Shown here one piece after another: positions 1 to 11,579 of a stretch of DNA of 64,000 nucleotides. Source of the DNA: Heterostelium multicystogenum (Eukaryota; Evosea; Eumycetozoa; Acytosteliales; Acytosteliaceae); the NCBI GenBank assembly GCA_003667245.1, contig RCNN01000161.1, forward strand, positions 1 through 64,000, given 5' to 3'. The translations under genes were made by a program, and so were the position numbers. The notes beneath the pieces were generated by a model, which saw only the letters and a list, made by a program, of their open reading frames with translations, had not been told where the DNA came from and searched no databases. Within the stretch, counting starts at the first letter, position 1; each line of letters starts with the position of its first letter.

Positions 1-612
1 ATGGGTGGAATGATGAACATGGGTATGGAAAATCAGGTGTCGGAGGTAGTGCCGGTTCCAACAGAAATATGAACAGTGGAATTGGGTGGTGGATTCCAGC
101 AACCATACAACAACGGTGGTGGCCGTGGTGGACAAAAACAAACGCATGGCGGAGGACTCATGAACAACATCTACGGTGGATCAGGTGGAATGACCGGTAG
201 TCCTGGATCTGGCTCTGGTGGTAGAATGAGAGGTGGTGGCCAAGCAGCAACAGCAATCTGGACCAGCTGGATCGAATCCTCTTTGTTTTACAATATCCCT
301 AACTTCTACAACGACGCCGATATGTTCAATCTTTCAGCCCATTCGGTCACGTTGTCAGTGCTAAAAGTATACACAGACAAGTCTACAGGTTTAAGCAAAG
401 GTTTTGGTAAGAATTTGAAATAATCCACTTTAAATATTTAGAGATCTAAACACCTCCCCAAATTATAAATTGAATGAAAAAATACTTACTTTAAACTTTA
501 ATAATTTAGGTTTTGTTAGTTACGATAATTCCATAGCTGCATCTACAGCTATTGCCAATCTCATGGAACAACCATGAATGGCAAACAGCTTAAAGTTGCC
601 AACTGAAGAATA
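1..612 (+). pseudogene. CELF/Bruno-type RNA-binding protein, C-terminal RRM, frame-broken and 5'-truncated
   Basis: A Gly-rich linker (about 60-240) leads into an RRM spread over two exons. The intron is 407-509, with GTAAGA donor and TTTAG acceptor; across it the RNP1-like motif GFGFVSY is restored in frame. Upstream pieces in different frames give LFVYNIP, then DADMFNLF, then AKVYTDKSTGLSKGFG. This matches the third RRM of CELF/CUG-BP proteins (consensus [20 protein letters not shown]), which binds U/G-rich RNA in splicing and translation control. At least five one-base indels break the frame, for example near 288, 332, 364 and 565. The upstream part lies outside the window. Intact splice sites and motifs argue for a real gene with indel errors, but decay cannot be excluded. 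Confidence 0.7.
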
Positions 613-1573
613 CTAACCATGGGATCTAATCCATATTAAACCAATCGATCGAATCCACCAACACTCACTTTGTTATTGTTATTTAGCACATACGAATCTG
701 AAATTTCAGTGTCAAAAGCAATCATCTGCATTCCATTCATTCACTTATCTATCAATCACTCGCCTCATGTAAATATTTTAACTTTTCTTATCTTTATCCC
801 TATTATTTAGTTCAAAAAAGTGACACTTCCTTTTCAAATATTGTTAATTACAAAATAACATTAATTAACCAATTCAGTCAAAATAATAGTATATCTTCCA
901 AAGTAAATAGTAATCTTCGTCCTTCGTCTGCCAGTCGTCATGAAAATGTCAAAAAGACCAAAAAAAACAATCATTGTACTAAAGTTTTAGTATTAGTCAT
1001 TTGGTTTTTTTCTTTATCTGTAATTTGTTTGTACAACAACAATACAAAAACATTATCATCATATAAAAAATTTAAAAAACTGTTCATTGTTATTAAATAC
1101 CAAAAGAAACAAACACAAAAGAAAATATACAAATTGCAAATGTTAGTTTGTTAGCTTTCTTTAAGTCTGTGTGGAATTTATTTTCGCGGCGCTATTATTG
1201 TTTATTTACCTGACGTACTAATGTTATTTATTTACTTTTATTGTCCTTCTAACTGCTGCGGCTTTAATTTCTTGGATTGTATTAATACTGATGATTTTGA
1301 ATTTATCTTGTTTGTAGTGGTGCTAATCATTGTTATTCGAATGATTGGTGTTGTTAGCAACCGAGTTGAAAATGGTGGTTTTGTTGATGTTGAATTGGTA
1401 GAAGGAAATTTTGTTGTCCAGATAGAAACGATTGCTTCCAATTCGTAGTATTATTGTACTGCCAGTCTTTGTAACACTATTTCATTATTACTGCTGCTGT
1501 TGTTTTGAAATTTGGATGTTGAGTTGCCTTATTATTTAGCAGATGTACTGTTGTAGGGTTGTTATTATTGCTT
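613..1573. other. AT-rich intergenic stretch
   Basis: No supportable gene. Short open frames at 1221-1448 on both strands are overlapping and low in complexity, without domain signal or splice context. Confidence 0.5.
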
Positions 1574-2468
1574 TTAAAAGATTTCAATATGGAAGTTGAT
1601 TATTAATTGTTGATTGCCAATACTTTTTGATTTCTCTTCTTTCTTTTGGTTGTGAATCTGTTGTTGCTGTTGATGTTCTTCAATCTTTTTTTTGAATACT
1701 ATGACTTAGATAATTAGTTATTTTATTATTAGAACATTTTGCTTTAAACTTACGATTCTATTTCATTTTGTAATGCATTTATTTGTTCGTTGGTCTCATT
1801 TATCTCTTTAATCAAAAGATTTCATTTTGTTCAAATACATTCATTGTCTTCGATAATTTCTCTCAATTTCTTGATTTCTATGTCTAGTTCCTTGGACTTT
1901 TGTTGTGTTTGATTCATCTTTGATTCCATTTGTAGACTAAGCTTCAATTCATCCAATCCGATTTCTTCCTTAAATTTAATCTCTTTAATTGCTTCATAGT
2001 TTTGAGTTTTCTTCTTGCCACTTATTAAATTCATAATTCTTTGATAAGAAAATCTTCTCTTTCATATTTTGATAAAACAAAATTAATAATTATTTTTAAT
2101 CAATAAATACAAAACTTACCCAAGTCTATCTCTTTCTTTTGACACTTTTTCAATGGTATCTTTGGTACTTTTAAATAGTGAAGACAATCTATGTAAATAA
2201 TTTTCTTTGTGTTCCACGATGGCATTGGAAATATCTAATTCAATATTTAATTCATTGGATTTCCTTTTTCCAACATTGTTAGTTTAGGTTTTATTCAATA
2301 TTTATTAGTACCACAATTAATATCATTTAGTCTCTTGTCATTTTCAGTGATCCTCTGATACATTTCTTGTACCCTTTGTTCGATTGGTCCAGATTTCAAT
2401 CTGGTTTTGGTGTAAACATTGTTCAAGTCTTTAAATTTCTTTTCGAACTCCAATGTTTGTAATCTCAT
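1574..2468 (-). pseudogene. Coiled-coil protein, multi-exon, frame-broken
   Basis: I do not recognise the family. Reading on the minus strand from an ATG at 2468, successive pieces are Lys/Glu-rich heptad-like segments: LQTLEFEKKFKDLNNVYTK, then HKENYLHRLSSLF up to a GTAAGT donor near 2118, then the open frame 2034-1831 (IKEIKFKEEIGLDEL), then LIKEINETNEQINALQNE and a donor near 1755. A last exon is Gln-rich and ends at the stop at 1574-1576. At least two frame breaks occur (near 2035 and 1830). The content is almost wholly coiled coil, suggesting a cytoskeletal or tethering protein, but that is inference. Confidence 0.45.
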
Positions 2469-2621
2469 TTCACAACAATATGGAATTAATCTTTATTCAT
2501 TTCTTCAAATCAAATAAATAAATACAAATAATACTAATAATTTACAATGAAGTACCAATTCAATAAATATTAAATAAAAGTAAATAATAAGTTAATTCTA
2601 CTTTAATGTCGTATTTGAAAT

Positions 2622-3478
2622 TTAATTTAAATTAATTGCTTCTGATACACCAACCTTCCAATTGGGTGATGTCGATGTCAATAAGGTAATCGGATTATTA
2701 TTTACAAATTGTGTTATTTTTACATTGCTAAAACCTGATAGATTGTATATTGTCTGTATTTCCGATGTCTGAGAATAGTAATCGATTTGAAATTCATCAT
2801 TAGTTATTAATACAATGTTATTTTGGGTTTATACACTTACGGTAAGAGGTAATTTCATCTTCTTTGTTGTTGTTGGAATTGTCTTTACTCTTATTGTCAG
2901 CGGTGGTAATCTTATGATTGAATATGGTAATGCAGGGATGATTTAAAAGTAAGAGTTTAGCAGATTTCGAACACAAAGTGATATCTGTGTTGATATCGAT
3001 GTAGGGTAGCTGCTCTCGAGGTTGACGATTGTGGTAATAGATGTTCTGTTTGCATTGTGTTGATTGTAATGGATGAATTCATCTCTACGATACTGAACAC
3101 ATTGACTTTCTTATTCATTGGATTCAACCACTGTCTTTTATCGTTGGTGTCACTTGCTGTAAATGATTTATATAGAAACTGTGCAATGTCGTCAACCAAA
3201 TCATTGTCAATTTCATTATCACAAACTAATATTATATCAATACTATCAGTATTGCTATCATTATTTACTTGTTGTTGTTTAAAGTAATCTAATAGTGAAC
3301 AGAGAATTGGTTCAAAATAGATGTTGTTTGATATTTTTATCATTGTATCTCTTCTTTGGTAGAGGTTATAACCAATGTACAAAGCAGATGATGCAAGTAG
3401 CAGTGATGATAGCCCTGTCGATATATACTTTGTTAGATTATTTAGTGTTGATATAGAAGGTGATGTTGATAATTGCAT
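2622..3478 (-). pseudogene. N-terminally membrane-anchored protein, frame-broken, weak Dre2/anamorsin-like C-terminus
   Basis: An ATG at 3478 opens 173 codons with a hydrophobic segment at residues 22-41 (LSSLLLASSALYIGYNLYQ), fitting a signal anchor. A soluble region follows (IDIILVCDNEIDNDLV). The frame then breaks near 3010 and again near 2860. An intron runs from a GTAAGT donor at 2840 to TTCTCAG, with exon 2 starting at 2768. Exon 2 reads IYNLSGFSNVKITQF and ends SPNWKVGVSEAINLN. This resembles the end of the anamorsin/Dre2 methyltransferase-like domain (LTLSGLVEVKE and KPNFEVGSS in vertebrates), but the C-terminal Fe-S cysteine motifs are absent. Family assignment is tentative. Confidence 0.4.
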
Positions 3479-3608
3479 TGTGTATTTGTTTCTTTGTTAA
3501 AATTGCGTACTGATGATGATATATGTACTGGTTACATTTGCCCTATCGGTTATAAAAAATAAAAAAAATCATTTTAACATTTCATTCAACATCACAACAA
3601 AAGACAAT

Positions 3609-4704
3609 ATGTTAACTGCTATCTTGTATGATGAAATCATAAGACTCATATGGCGAGAAGACAAAGATGAATATAGATATAATAATTGTTTTAGAACTTG
3701 CGTTGGTTTGTCGTAGATTTCTTCGAATCATTCAACGTCTTTTAAGTTCAATAGATATCAGTCGGAATGTTATAGAGTTTGTCGATTTCATTCTCCAAGG
3801 TAAAACACAGATCAGACCTATGTCTGTTTAGAAATGTAGAAGCTATCCACTATCGATATGAATATATGAGTACTGACTTGCTCGAAACTAATTCCGAGGT
3901 ATCGGTATTTAACAAACTTTTGTACAGTAAAGAATGGAGTTCTTGGAACAGTGAGTATCCAAAGACACTACACCTGCGAATCACTGGCAACATTGGACTT
4001 CTACAAAAGAATCCATATATCACACATATCGAGATCTTTAATTACACTACACCAAAAGACAATATCGAGAGTTTTCCTCCCAACTTGAAAGAGCTTCAAT
4101 TGAATACCAGCCTTTCACCGGCAAAGTTGATTCATATAATCGATGGGATCTCATCAATTTGTTCAAAGCTGGAGGTTCTTCATTGAGTTCACCTGGACTT
4201 GATAGTTTTGATTCTAAACGATTACTTTTTGCTGTTTTCAATACCTCAATAGATTTATACATATACAAGAGCTTTCCATTGTTGGAATTTACTACATATT
4301 CATATCATTACCATCGAATGAACTCTATCAACAATTTACGAAGTATCTATCTCAACACCCAACTATCACCAAAATACAGTTTGCAACCTCATTGTTGTCA
4401 GGTAAATTCAATACCAGATTCTTGGAATACCTCCTCAATGAAACTCAGATAGAGGATATATCAATACGTATTCTCAGTAAAATCACTTCAAAAGTTGAAC
4501 CTTTCAGGTCGAAGAATTAAGCGCTTAAACTTAATGTTGGTGTTGTCACAAAAATCCAACTCGGTAGACCTTGAACAACAAAGTTGATCGACTTATGGAA
4601 TTAAGCAAATATGTTGATGTTTTATCATTTGATGGATTTGCAGACGAAAATTACATGAGCGATCAAGAACTAATATTAGAATATAAAAGAAAGAGCAATC
4701 TTTA
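3609..4704 (+). pseudogene. Decayed F-box/LRR-like dictyostelid family gene
   Basis: The start reads ILYDEIIRLIWREDKDEYRY, then, after a frame change, LALVCRRFLRIIQRLL, an F-box-like N-terminus shared with the intact gene at 8174-9484 (IIRYTWELDKDRYIDLALVS). The middle (3779-4186) reads NPYITHIEIFNY and PPNLKELQL, matching NPYITHISLHF and PPNLKHLRL of that gene. From 4186 to 4560 the coding signal jumps between frames (SLPSNELYQQFTKYLSQHP; TRFLEYLLNETQIEDIS) with several stops. It ends near 4704 with VDVLSFDGFADENY. There are more breaks than in neighbouring genes, so I call it a true pseudogene of the family. Confidence 0.65.
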
Positions 4705-4746
4705 ATCATTGTAATAATTTTTTTTAGTCAGAATAGGAATTTTAAT

Positions 4747-5841
4747 TTATTGGTCTTCTTTTAATTGCAAATAATAGTGTGGAATAAAATGTGTTAGAAT
4801 TCCATTTTCATCATACGAAGGTATGTTTTTAACATCTAAATAGTACATTCGGTTGGTGTCAATCACAGTGTTTGGTGATATGTATAGTCCCTTTGGAAGT
4901 GTTTGGGGGTCATATGGAAGAGTAGCTAGTTTGTTTGGATTCTCTGGATCATACTTTTGAAGGACATTGACTTGTGTAAAATATAAAGGAACATTGTCTG
5001 GACCCATTTCAGGTTTTGGTGCAAAGGCTATCTTATAAAGTGAATTTGCATCCAATTCTAAATCTGCTGGAATAATTAAGTTTGATAGCGGGTTGGAATT
5101 TTCTTTTTCTTTTTGTTGTTGTTGTTGTTGTTGTGGTTGATGTATTTGGGATAAGTTCGTTTCAATATCTGAGGTCGAAATAGATTTTCTCCAAAATATA
5201 AAGGAAAGACAAATAGATATTAGACTGAATAATAGTAGTACAATACAGAGATAAAAACCAGAAGTAGGGTGCCATGAGATTAGATTGGATTTTCCATACA
5301 AGGTTTTACACCAATTGGCACAAGTTTGATTACTTCCCAGAGTGTTGGCAAAAGCGAGAGGGAGAGAAGCTAATAGTGTCATACTGATAAAATTAAATAT
5401 AGATAATGAAATACCATAAAAAAGCATTGCTATAGATCTTTTGAAAGCAGATTTTAAAGGAATTCTAGTCAAGACCAGAAGGCACAGACAGGAAATCAAT
5501 GAAAAGAATTGAAAGACACCTATGGCTACAAAGTGTTTATATACTGAGTAGTCACTATTCTCCAGGTACTTTTCTTTTTTTGTTAAAATTCCATCTGAAT
5601 CTTCCTGTAAACAATTTGATTTCCTGTCATGTCAGTATAGTATTTATCTCATTTAGATCAATAGGAAAATATGTACTTTTCTGTAAATATTGGAATATAG
5701 ATTGAATATACTTTGAACATTACTTTGGGTTGATGTATCTTCTTTTATTCTGTACCAATCTGTGGAAACTGAGGCAATATTTAAGATTAAAATAAGCAGA
5801 GCGTTGAGAGTTAATAGATTTTTGCCAAAAGATGGCAGAAT
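4747..5841 (-). CDS. Four-helix (tetraspan-like) membrane protein with cytosolic tail
   Basis: Exon 2 (5604-4747) joins exon 1 (5841-5677) through a 72-base intron (GTACAT donor, TTTACAG acceptor) in phase 0. Helices: LLTLNALLILILNIASV, then a loop with STDWYRI; VAIGVFQFFSLISCLCLLVL; a third around MLFYGISLSIFNFISMTLL; and a fourth FYLCIVLLLFSLISICLSF. The second outside loop has CANWC. The arrangement recalls claudin/PMP22-like tetraspans, but no signature confirms it. A Gln-rich linker (near 5125) leads to a roughly 110-residue soluble tail ending HYYLQLKEDQ. No ATG lies in frame at the start of exon 1; a stop lies just upstream, so either a further exon or an indel hides the start. Confidence 0.6.
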
Positions 5842-6218
5842 TTATCTTATGTATATTATTTATATTGATCATTTATCATAATTATCTCTTCTTTAGAAAT
5901 CAAGTAAATTGAATTAAAAAATATTCTGTCGTTCCATTTACTGAGTGATATCAAATCTTAGATCTCTTTTCCCTCATTTTACAAAATCAGAAATGAGGGA
6001 TATGATTTGGGTTTTTGTTTCCAAAAACCAAAGATTTCAGTTTTTCAGTTATACACCACAACAACACTTTTTTGATTAAAATCCTTTTAGGAAATTTAAA
6101 ACAAAAGATTGAAAGAGAACCAGGAAACTCTATCCTGATTTATATTATGTAGTAAATCCACTATTGTTTATTTAAAGGACTTTTTGGGTTGGCATTTGTA
6201 GTTGGGATGTTGATAAGT
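5842..6218. other. Intergenic stretch
   Basis: AT-rich DNA upstream of the four-helix membrane protein and downstream of the ankyrin gene, both on the minus strand. I see no gene in it. Confidence 0.5.
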
Positions 6219-7923
6219 TTACGTGCGCAGTTTATCGGGATGTCGTGCTAAACTTTGTAAAATATATTTACCTCTACTTGTTTTTGCTCTATTTGTATAT
6301 CCCTCTGTTCTGTTTAATAGCAGATAGTTTACAACTTCGAGGTATTGATGGCGGGAAGCACTATCTATTGCCTTGGTTGTACAACCTTCGGACCGATTTT
6401 CACTGAGCCATTTTACGACATCAAGATACCTACCACTTGCAGCAAAGTCGATGGCATTAACAGTGCACCCTTCAGTTCTATTGTAATGAAGGAATTGAAC
6501 TATCTGCAGGTTTCCTACTTTAGCCGCATTGTCCATAGCCTTGTTTGAACATATTCTAAATTTCCTCTGATTGGACCTGTTTTCATGTAGCCATTGAACG
6601 AGATCAAAGTGATTGTTGGCAGCAGCTACATCAATCAAGTCTTTACCCCAGCTGTCTTGTTTGTTCAAATGAATCCATTTCAGTATATCAAGTTGTCCAT
6701 GTGCAACAAGCACCTTTATAGCCTCGTGTGTTAAACCTTTTTGCCTTCTCTCAAGGATCACCATTATATTTTGATAAAGACCTTGTTTAATAAGCTTTCT
6801 TAAGTTTCGTTCGCTATATCCCTCTGTCCTGTTATCCAACAAGAATTCCACTACATCACGGTGTCCGCCAAAAAGTGCTCTATCTATAGCTAATCGTGAG
6901 CATCCTTCTGTTCGATTGAAGTGAAGATACCGAACAATCTCAATGTTACCATATGTCGCAGCTAAATCCATTGTTTTGATAGAGAAGGGTTCCGTCCTAT
7001 TCTCAGTGATCCATTGTATTACGTCTAGTCTATTCTCTATGGCAGCAGTTTTGATAGCTGTAGAAGAAATACTAAACTCTGGTCTATTCTTGTGTATCCA
7101 TTTGGCTACCTTCAAACTCTTGCTTTTGCAAGCCATACTAAGCAAATCTGCAGGAATTGCATTGGGATGAACACTCAACAACCATTCCAACATAAATAGA
7201 TTTCCGTATTCAATTGACGTCTTGATCAACACTCCTATATCATAGGTATCCTTATTCTGTTGAATCAGGTATTCGAGAACATGATCTTGGTTCTCGACGA
7301 GAGCAGCCATATACATTTTGTTATTTGCTCGGTATTCTGGTCTGTTGACAGCTAACCATTCTATCATGTCCAATCTTCCTACTGCAGCAGCATGATCGAA
7401 CAACAAGCTTCGAGATGCATCGTCAGAATTGAGTTGAGTACCATCCCTTGTTACCTTTCCTGAGAAATATTTCAACAACTCCAAGTCATTCGATAAAGGA
7501 GAGTAGATCATTGCCTTTTCGTAATTGATTTCAGGAAATTTGCCACTTGCTTCGAGGGCTTCAAGGTATCTGATGATGTCCCAGTGGCCTTGTTTGACAG
7601 CATAGTTGAACATATTATTGAATGAATGACTACAGCGATGTGTATTGGTAAAAAGATATTTTAAAATCTCTAGATTTCCAGCTTTGATCGAAGCCATCAT
7701 AGTATAAGTTAAATCCAATTGTCTGCCACTTGAAGTTTCATAGAGATTCTTCAGCAGCTCAAAGTAGCCATAGTATGCGAGTAGATGAGGTCTGACTTTG
7801 ACTGAATCCCATGAGAATTGTTTATCAGATACTTTTCTGTTGATGTCTTTAACATTTCCAAAAAATGATTCTTCGTGTTACTTGATTACTAAACAAAACC
7901 TTCCCAAAAATATCTTTATCCAT
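6219..7923 (-). CDS. Ankyrin-repeat protein of the dictyostelid NRTEG family
   Basis: About 568 residues. The start MDKDIFGKVLFSNQVTRR (ATG at 7923) is typical of this family. The frame breaks once near 7862 in a run of six T/A, then continues as GNVKDINRKVSDKQFSWD to the stop at 6219. Ankyrin-type helical hairpins fill the whole protein, with units such as AATYGNIEIVRYLHFNRTEG. The turn N-R-T/S-E-G-C/Y recurs at least five times at the same place in the repeat. No signal peptide or membrane helix. A protein-interaction scaffold of unknown partner; the family is expanded in social amoebae. It is divergent from the F-box/LRR-like gene at 8174, sharing about 250 bases of upstream DNA. Confidence 0.8.
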
Positions 7924-8173
7924 TATTTGACACATAGATCTTGAGAAAAAATAAACAAAATATGTGGTGAAAAGTGTCAGGTGATCCTCTAGTTCCTAGG
8001 ATTGGGTTACACTTGTCTTTTATTTAAATTAATTTACAAATTATTTCTAAGATATTTCCAAAATTATCAAATGCAAAATATCTTGATCAATCATAAATCA
8101 TTTACATAAATAGAAATGATTGATCCAAAATTAAGATAAAGTTTAGTCAAGAGTTGCTTGTTTGAAAGAGAGA

Positions 8174-9484
8174 ATGGTACTTTCGAATTTAATTCTACAA
8201 CAGATCATTAGATACACATGGGAATTGGACAAAGACCGGTACATTGATTTGGCATTGGTATCTCGTTCTTTCTTTAATATTGTTAAACTTCTAAATTTTG
8301 AGATATGTAAAGATCAGATGGTCAAGCAACTGATTGAGCGAGTTGCACAAAACAAACACAAATCAAAGTATTCTCTTTATCGCAGCCTCTCAACACTGGG
8401 TGTCACTACGGTTTATCTGAAGAATCACGGCCTGAATGAAAAGTTCAAGCAAATGATAACTAGTCCACAGTGGAAAGAATGGTGCCAAGATGTACCAAAG
8501 GAGATACATATTAGCTTTGAGGATCTCAGTACTTATAGCGGCTATGAAAACAACCCTTATATAACTCATATTTCTCTCCATTTCAATAGTTTACGTTTTG
8601 GAGCACATATTTCTATTCCTCCAAACTTAAAGCATTTGAGATTGGAAGGTTTGAGTTCATCATCTTATGTCCTAACTTTGAAGGAGTTTACAAAGCAGCC
8701 GAGACCGACCCTTGAAATCTTGGAATTGGATGAGTGTTTTATAGATCTTATTGCCACAAAAACGCTGGACACTATCAAAATACTGGATGCTTTCGAAAAT
8801 CTATCTATACTTTCTATCATGAACAATGGACTGGAAGAAATTTCTTATAAAAAAGTTGGAGATCAGTTCTTCAAGTTGTTTATAGACTATCTAAAGCGAC
8901 ATCCCAAATTGAAGTATCTGAATTTGGACTATTCAGGAATCTCAACAAAAAAGAATCAGAAACTGCTCACCGACTATCTATTTGGCGAAGACTGTCAAGT
9001 TGAGGTTGTTTGTACTAAAGTATATTCCGATATGTTGCCAGTGGTTAAAAGGAAATTAGTAGCTACCGCTTTTGATTTTGAATATGCATTCAAAACGAAA
9101 AAAGAGATGATACAACAATTGGAGAAAGCAACCAAGCTTTCATGGTTCAAGAGCATGAATCAAATCGGTGCTATTGCTATTATACCAAATGGATGCTTAG
9201 ATATTCGACTAACTTCCGAGTATAATGCTCATTTCCTAAAAGAATGTCAAACTCTCATATTAGAGGAGGATGGATTTGTGAAAATTCCAAGCATACCTGA
9301 TATCAAATGCCAAAACTACCAGGAGGATTACCAGTATCAGCTGATTGACGACAATACTCCACATATAGGAATTACTACCGATCAATGGAGTGGCCTCTTT
9401 GGAATAATCACAAATGAAGTGGGACAGGGATATGAAGAAGAAGAAGACGAAGACGAAGACGAAGAAGAAAATGAAGATGAATAA
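8174..9484 (+). CDS. F-box/LRR-like protein of a dictyostelid-specific family, acidic C-terminal tail
   Basis: 436 residues in one exon. The ATG at 8174 is preferred over the in-frame TTG upstream. Residues 5-40 (LILQQIIRYTWELDKDRYID, then LALVSRSFFNIV) look like a divergent F-box. The rest has loose leucine-rich units (PPNLKHLRLEGL; LEILELDECFI; HPKLKYLNLDYSGIS). The C-terminus is almost pure Glu/Asp, encoded by a GAA/GAC/GAT run at 9433-9481. If the F-box is real it would act as a substrate receptor of an SCF ubiquitin ligase; this is inference from family architecture. Relatives in this window are the decayed copy at 3609 and the gene at 24907. Confidence 0.75.
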   Translation: MVLSNLILQQIIRYTWELDKDRYIDLALVSRSFFNIVKLLNFEICKDQMVKQLIERVAQNKHKSKYSLYRSLSTLGVTTVYLKNHGLNEKFKQMITSPQWKEWCQDVPKEIHISFEDLSTYSGYENNPYITHISLHFNSLRFGAHISIPPNLKHLRLEGLSSSSYVLTLKEFTKQPRPTLEILELDECFIDLIATKTLDTIKILDAFENLSILSIMNNGLEEISYKKVGDQFFKLFIDYLKRHPKLKYLNLDYSGISTKKNQKLLTDYLFGEDCQVEVVCTKVYSDMLPVVKRKLVATAFDFEYAFKTKKEMIQQLEKATKLSWFKSMNQIGAIAIIPNGCLDIRLTSEYNAHFLKECQTLILEEDGFVKIPSIPDIKCQNYQEDYQYQLIDDNTPHIGITTDQWSGLFGIITNEVGQGYEEEEDEDEDEEENEDE

Positions 9485-9578
9485 ATATTGAGAGTAAGAA
9501 TGTATTTTATTATTTGATCGTTATTAGAATGAAAAGTCGAATATCTTTATGGTTGAATCTTCATATCCAGTTATTAGT

Positions 9579-11579
9579 TTAGAAATCGTTGAACTTTAGA
9601 CAACAAACAGCAGATTGACTTTTGATGGTATTTACATGGGATCCAGTCTTCAAGTCCCAAAGTCTAATAGTGCTGTCTGTGGAGCCGCTCAGTAACTTGT
9701 TACCCTGAATTGCAGACAGTGGATCATATTCTCATGTCCTTGTAATGTATGAATAAGTTGTCCATTCATATCCCAAACCTTGATTTAAATATTGGTAAAT
9801 AATTTGATAAATCTTACAATTGTTTAGATTGATACATACCTTTAACAAACTGTCATGACTACCACTTACTAGTTGTCCGTTTTCATACTGGAGACAGTTA
9901 ATCTTATGTGTATGAGCTCTGATAGTGTTGATACAACGAGCATCCATGTCCCATACTTTAATGGACTTATCGTAAGATCCAGAGACAACGAGCTCTTGAC
10001 CATTATGATTGATAGCTTGGAGACAACGAACTGGAGCTGTATGTCCTCTCATGGTACGCAAGCAACTCGATGTGTTGAGATCAAATACACGCATTGTTCC
10101 GTCTACACATCCACAAATTAAAGTTCCATTGACAATTTGAAGACACCAAAACTGAAGAGTGAGTTTGAATGGTTTCAATACAGGTTCCTTCAAATCTGTC
10201 CCATATCTTTACACTGCCATCGGCGCTTCCACTAATAAGTCTATTGGATGTGCTTCCTAGACAAATGGTTCCGTTCTTGTGGCCACCAAGGGTCTTAATA
10301 CAACGCTTCTTGCTATCCTCAATATCATCGTAATATTGGTGAGTCTCTCCTATTCTAGAACAATCCCATACCTTGACAGTCATATCCTCACTTCCACTTA
10401 TTAGACTACTAGTTTCAGGCTCATAGAGAAGCGACCAAACTATCTCCTTATGACCTCGGAGAATGGTGGTACTGTACTTTCCTCTTCTCCAATTAGAATC
10501 CTTTCTAAACTCTCCGACATACCAGTTTCTCACCCCAGATTGGATTGAGGCTGTTGGAGGTCTGTGGAGATTGTTGGTTGAATTTAACTAATTGGTCATT
10601 GTTTAGACTCGAGTCTAGAATGTTATTAATGGGTGTTGGCTGAAGATTTTCCATCACTGTGTCAGAAGTGGAATGTAAACTAAAGTTTGTCGCTGAATAG
10701 TTTCTAGAAGATGGATTAAAACTAGAGCCATCTAGAAGTTTTCTTTGGAGACAAATATCTCTCCATAGTGAAATATCGAATGCAAATGCCCTCCATTTTC
10801 TGCTGACTCTACAGACGCCGCTGCACAGGTCAATGGGGGAGAGGAATTTAAAAATATGTAGCATAACCTCTTCAGGAAGAATGAGAGTGAGCGAACGAGA
10901 CTCCATTTGCGATAGATTATAACGAACTGCTAACGAATGGTAGCTATTTGTGATTGTCTTTATGTGCTCCTGTTTCTTCTTTTGGATCTGTTTGAGGAAC
11001 AGCTTTTTCATCTTTATATCTTTTAGAATAGCTTCACGAGTTTTCCATTCAAGGTGCATATTGTTTTTCTCTACACTTTCCAACTCTAGTTCTCTGCGCT
11101 CCATAAAACTGATTGTCTCCTTAATATCGCAGAGTACTTCCGACACCAGGGGATCACCCGAATACCACGAATCAATGTCCATCTGAGCATAGACGTCGGG
11201 TGGGTAGCTGTCGTCTTCTTCCGAAAAAATAAATATCATTCTCATCGTCGTCCGACATGGAGAATCGTCCATTCATGCTTGGCGTGGAAATATGACTACT
11301 GCTGCTGCACTGAGGACTTCCGGCGTTACATGGATAGGCTAATTTTGGGTTGTGGTAGGTGGAGGCCGATGAACCCATATAATAAATCACACATGCTGCT
11401 GTTGTAATATCCAGCTGCTGGATATTTTCTCGATTTAGGAGAATCAATATTTCCATCTTCCCAACGCTGAACAGTCATCGTTTCCACTATCATTCATGCT
11501 GATTTCAACATCTCCAATACCGGGATGATCAAACAAAAAAATTGTTTTTAACAGGTGACGGACTGGTGGTTGCCATCAT
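9579..11579 (-). CDS. F-box/WD40-repeat protein (SCF substrate receptor type)
   Basis: Order: an unstructured N-terminus from ATG at 11579, a coiled-coil-like stretch (KMKKLFLKQIQKKKQEH), an F-box (LPEEVMLHIFKFLSPIDLC, with VSRKWRAFA and SLWRDIC), then about seven WD40 blades such as LRGHKEIVWSL, LISGSEDMTVKVWD, LISGSADGSVKIWD, LVVSGSYDKSIKVWD, LVSGSHDSLLKV and LLSGSTDSTIRLWDL. This is the FBXW7/Met30/beta-TrCP architecture: the F-box binds Skp1 and the propeller binds phosphodegrons. One intron lies near 9784-9839 (GTATGT donor). At least five single-base frame breaks occur, for example near 11540, 11350, 11230 (T run), 10155 and 9705, while every blade motif is intact. I treat it as functional with uncertain sequence. 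Confidence 0.8.

Noticed and set aside
1221..1448. Overlapping open frames on both strands
   Set aside because: Low complexity and no recognisable content; both cannot be genes.
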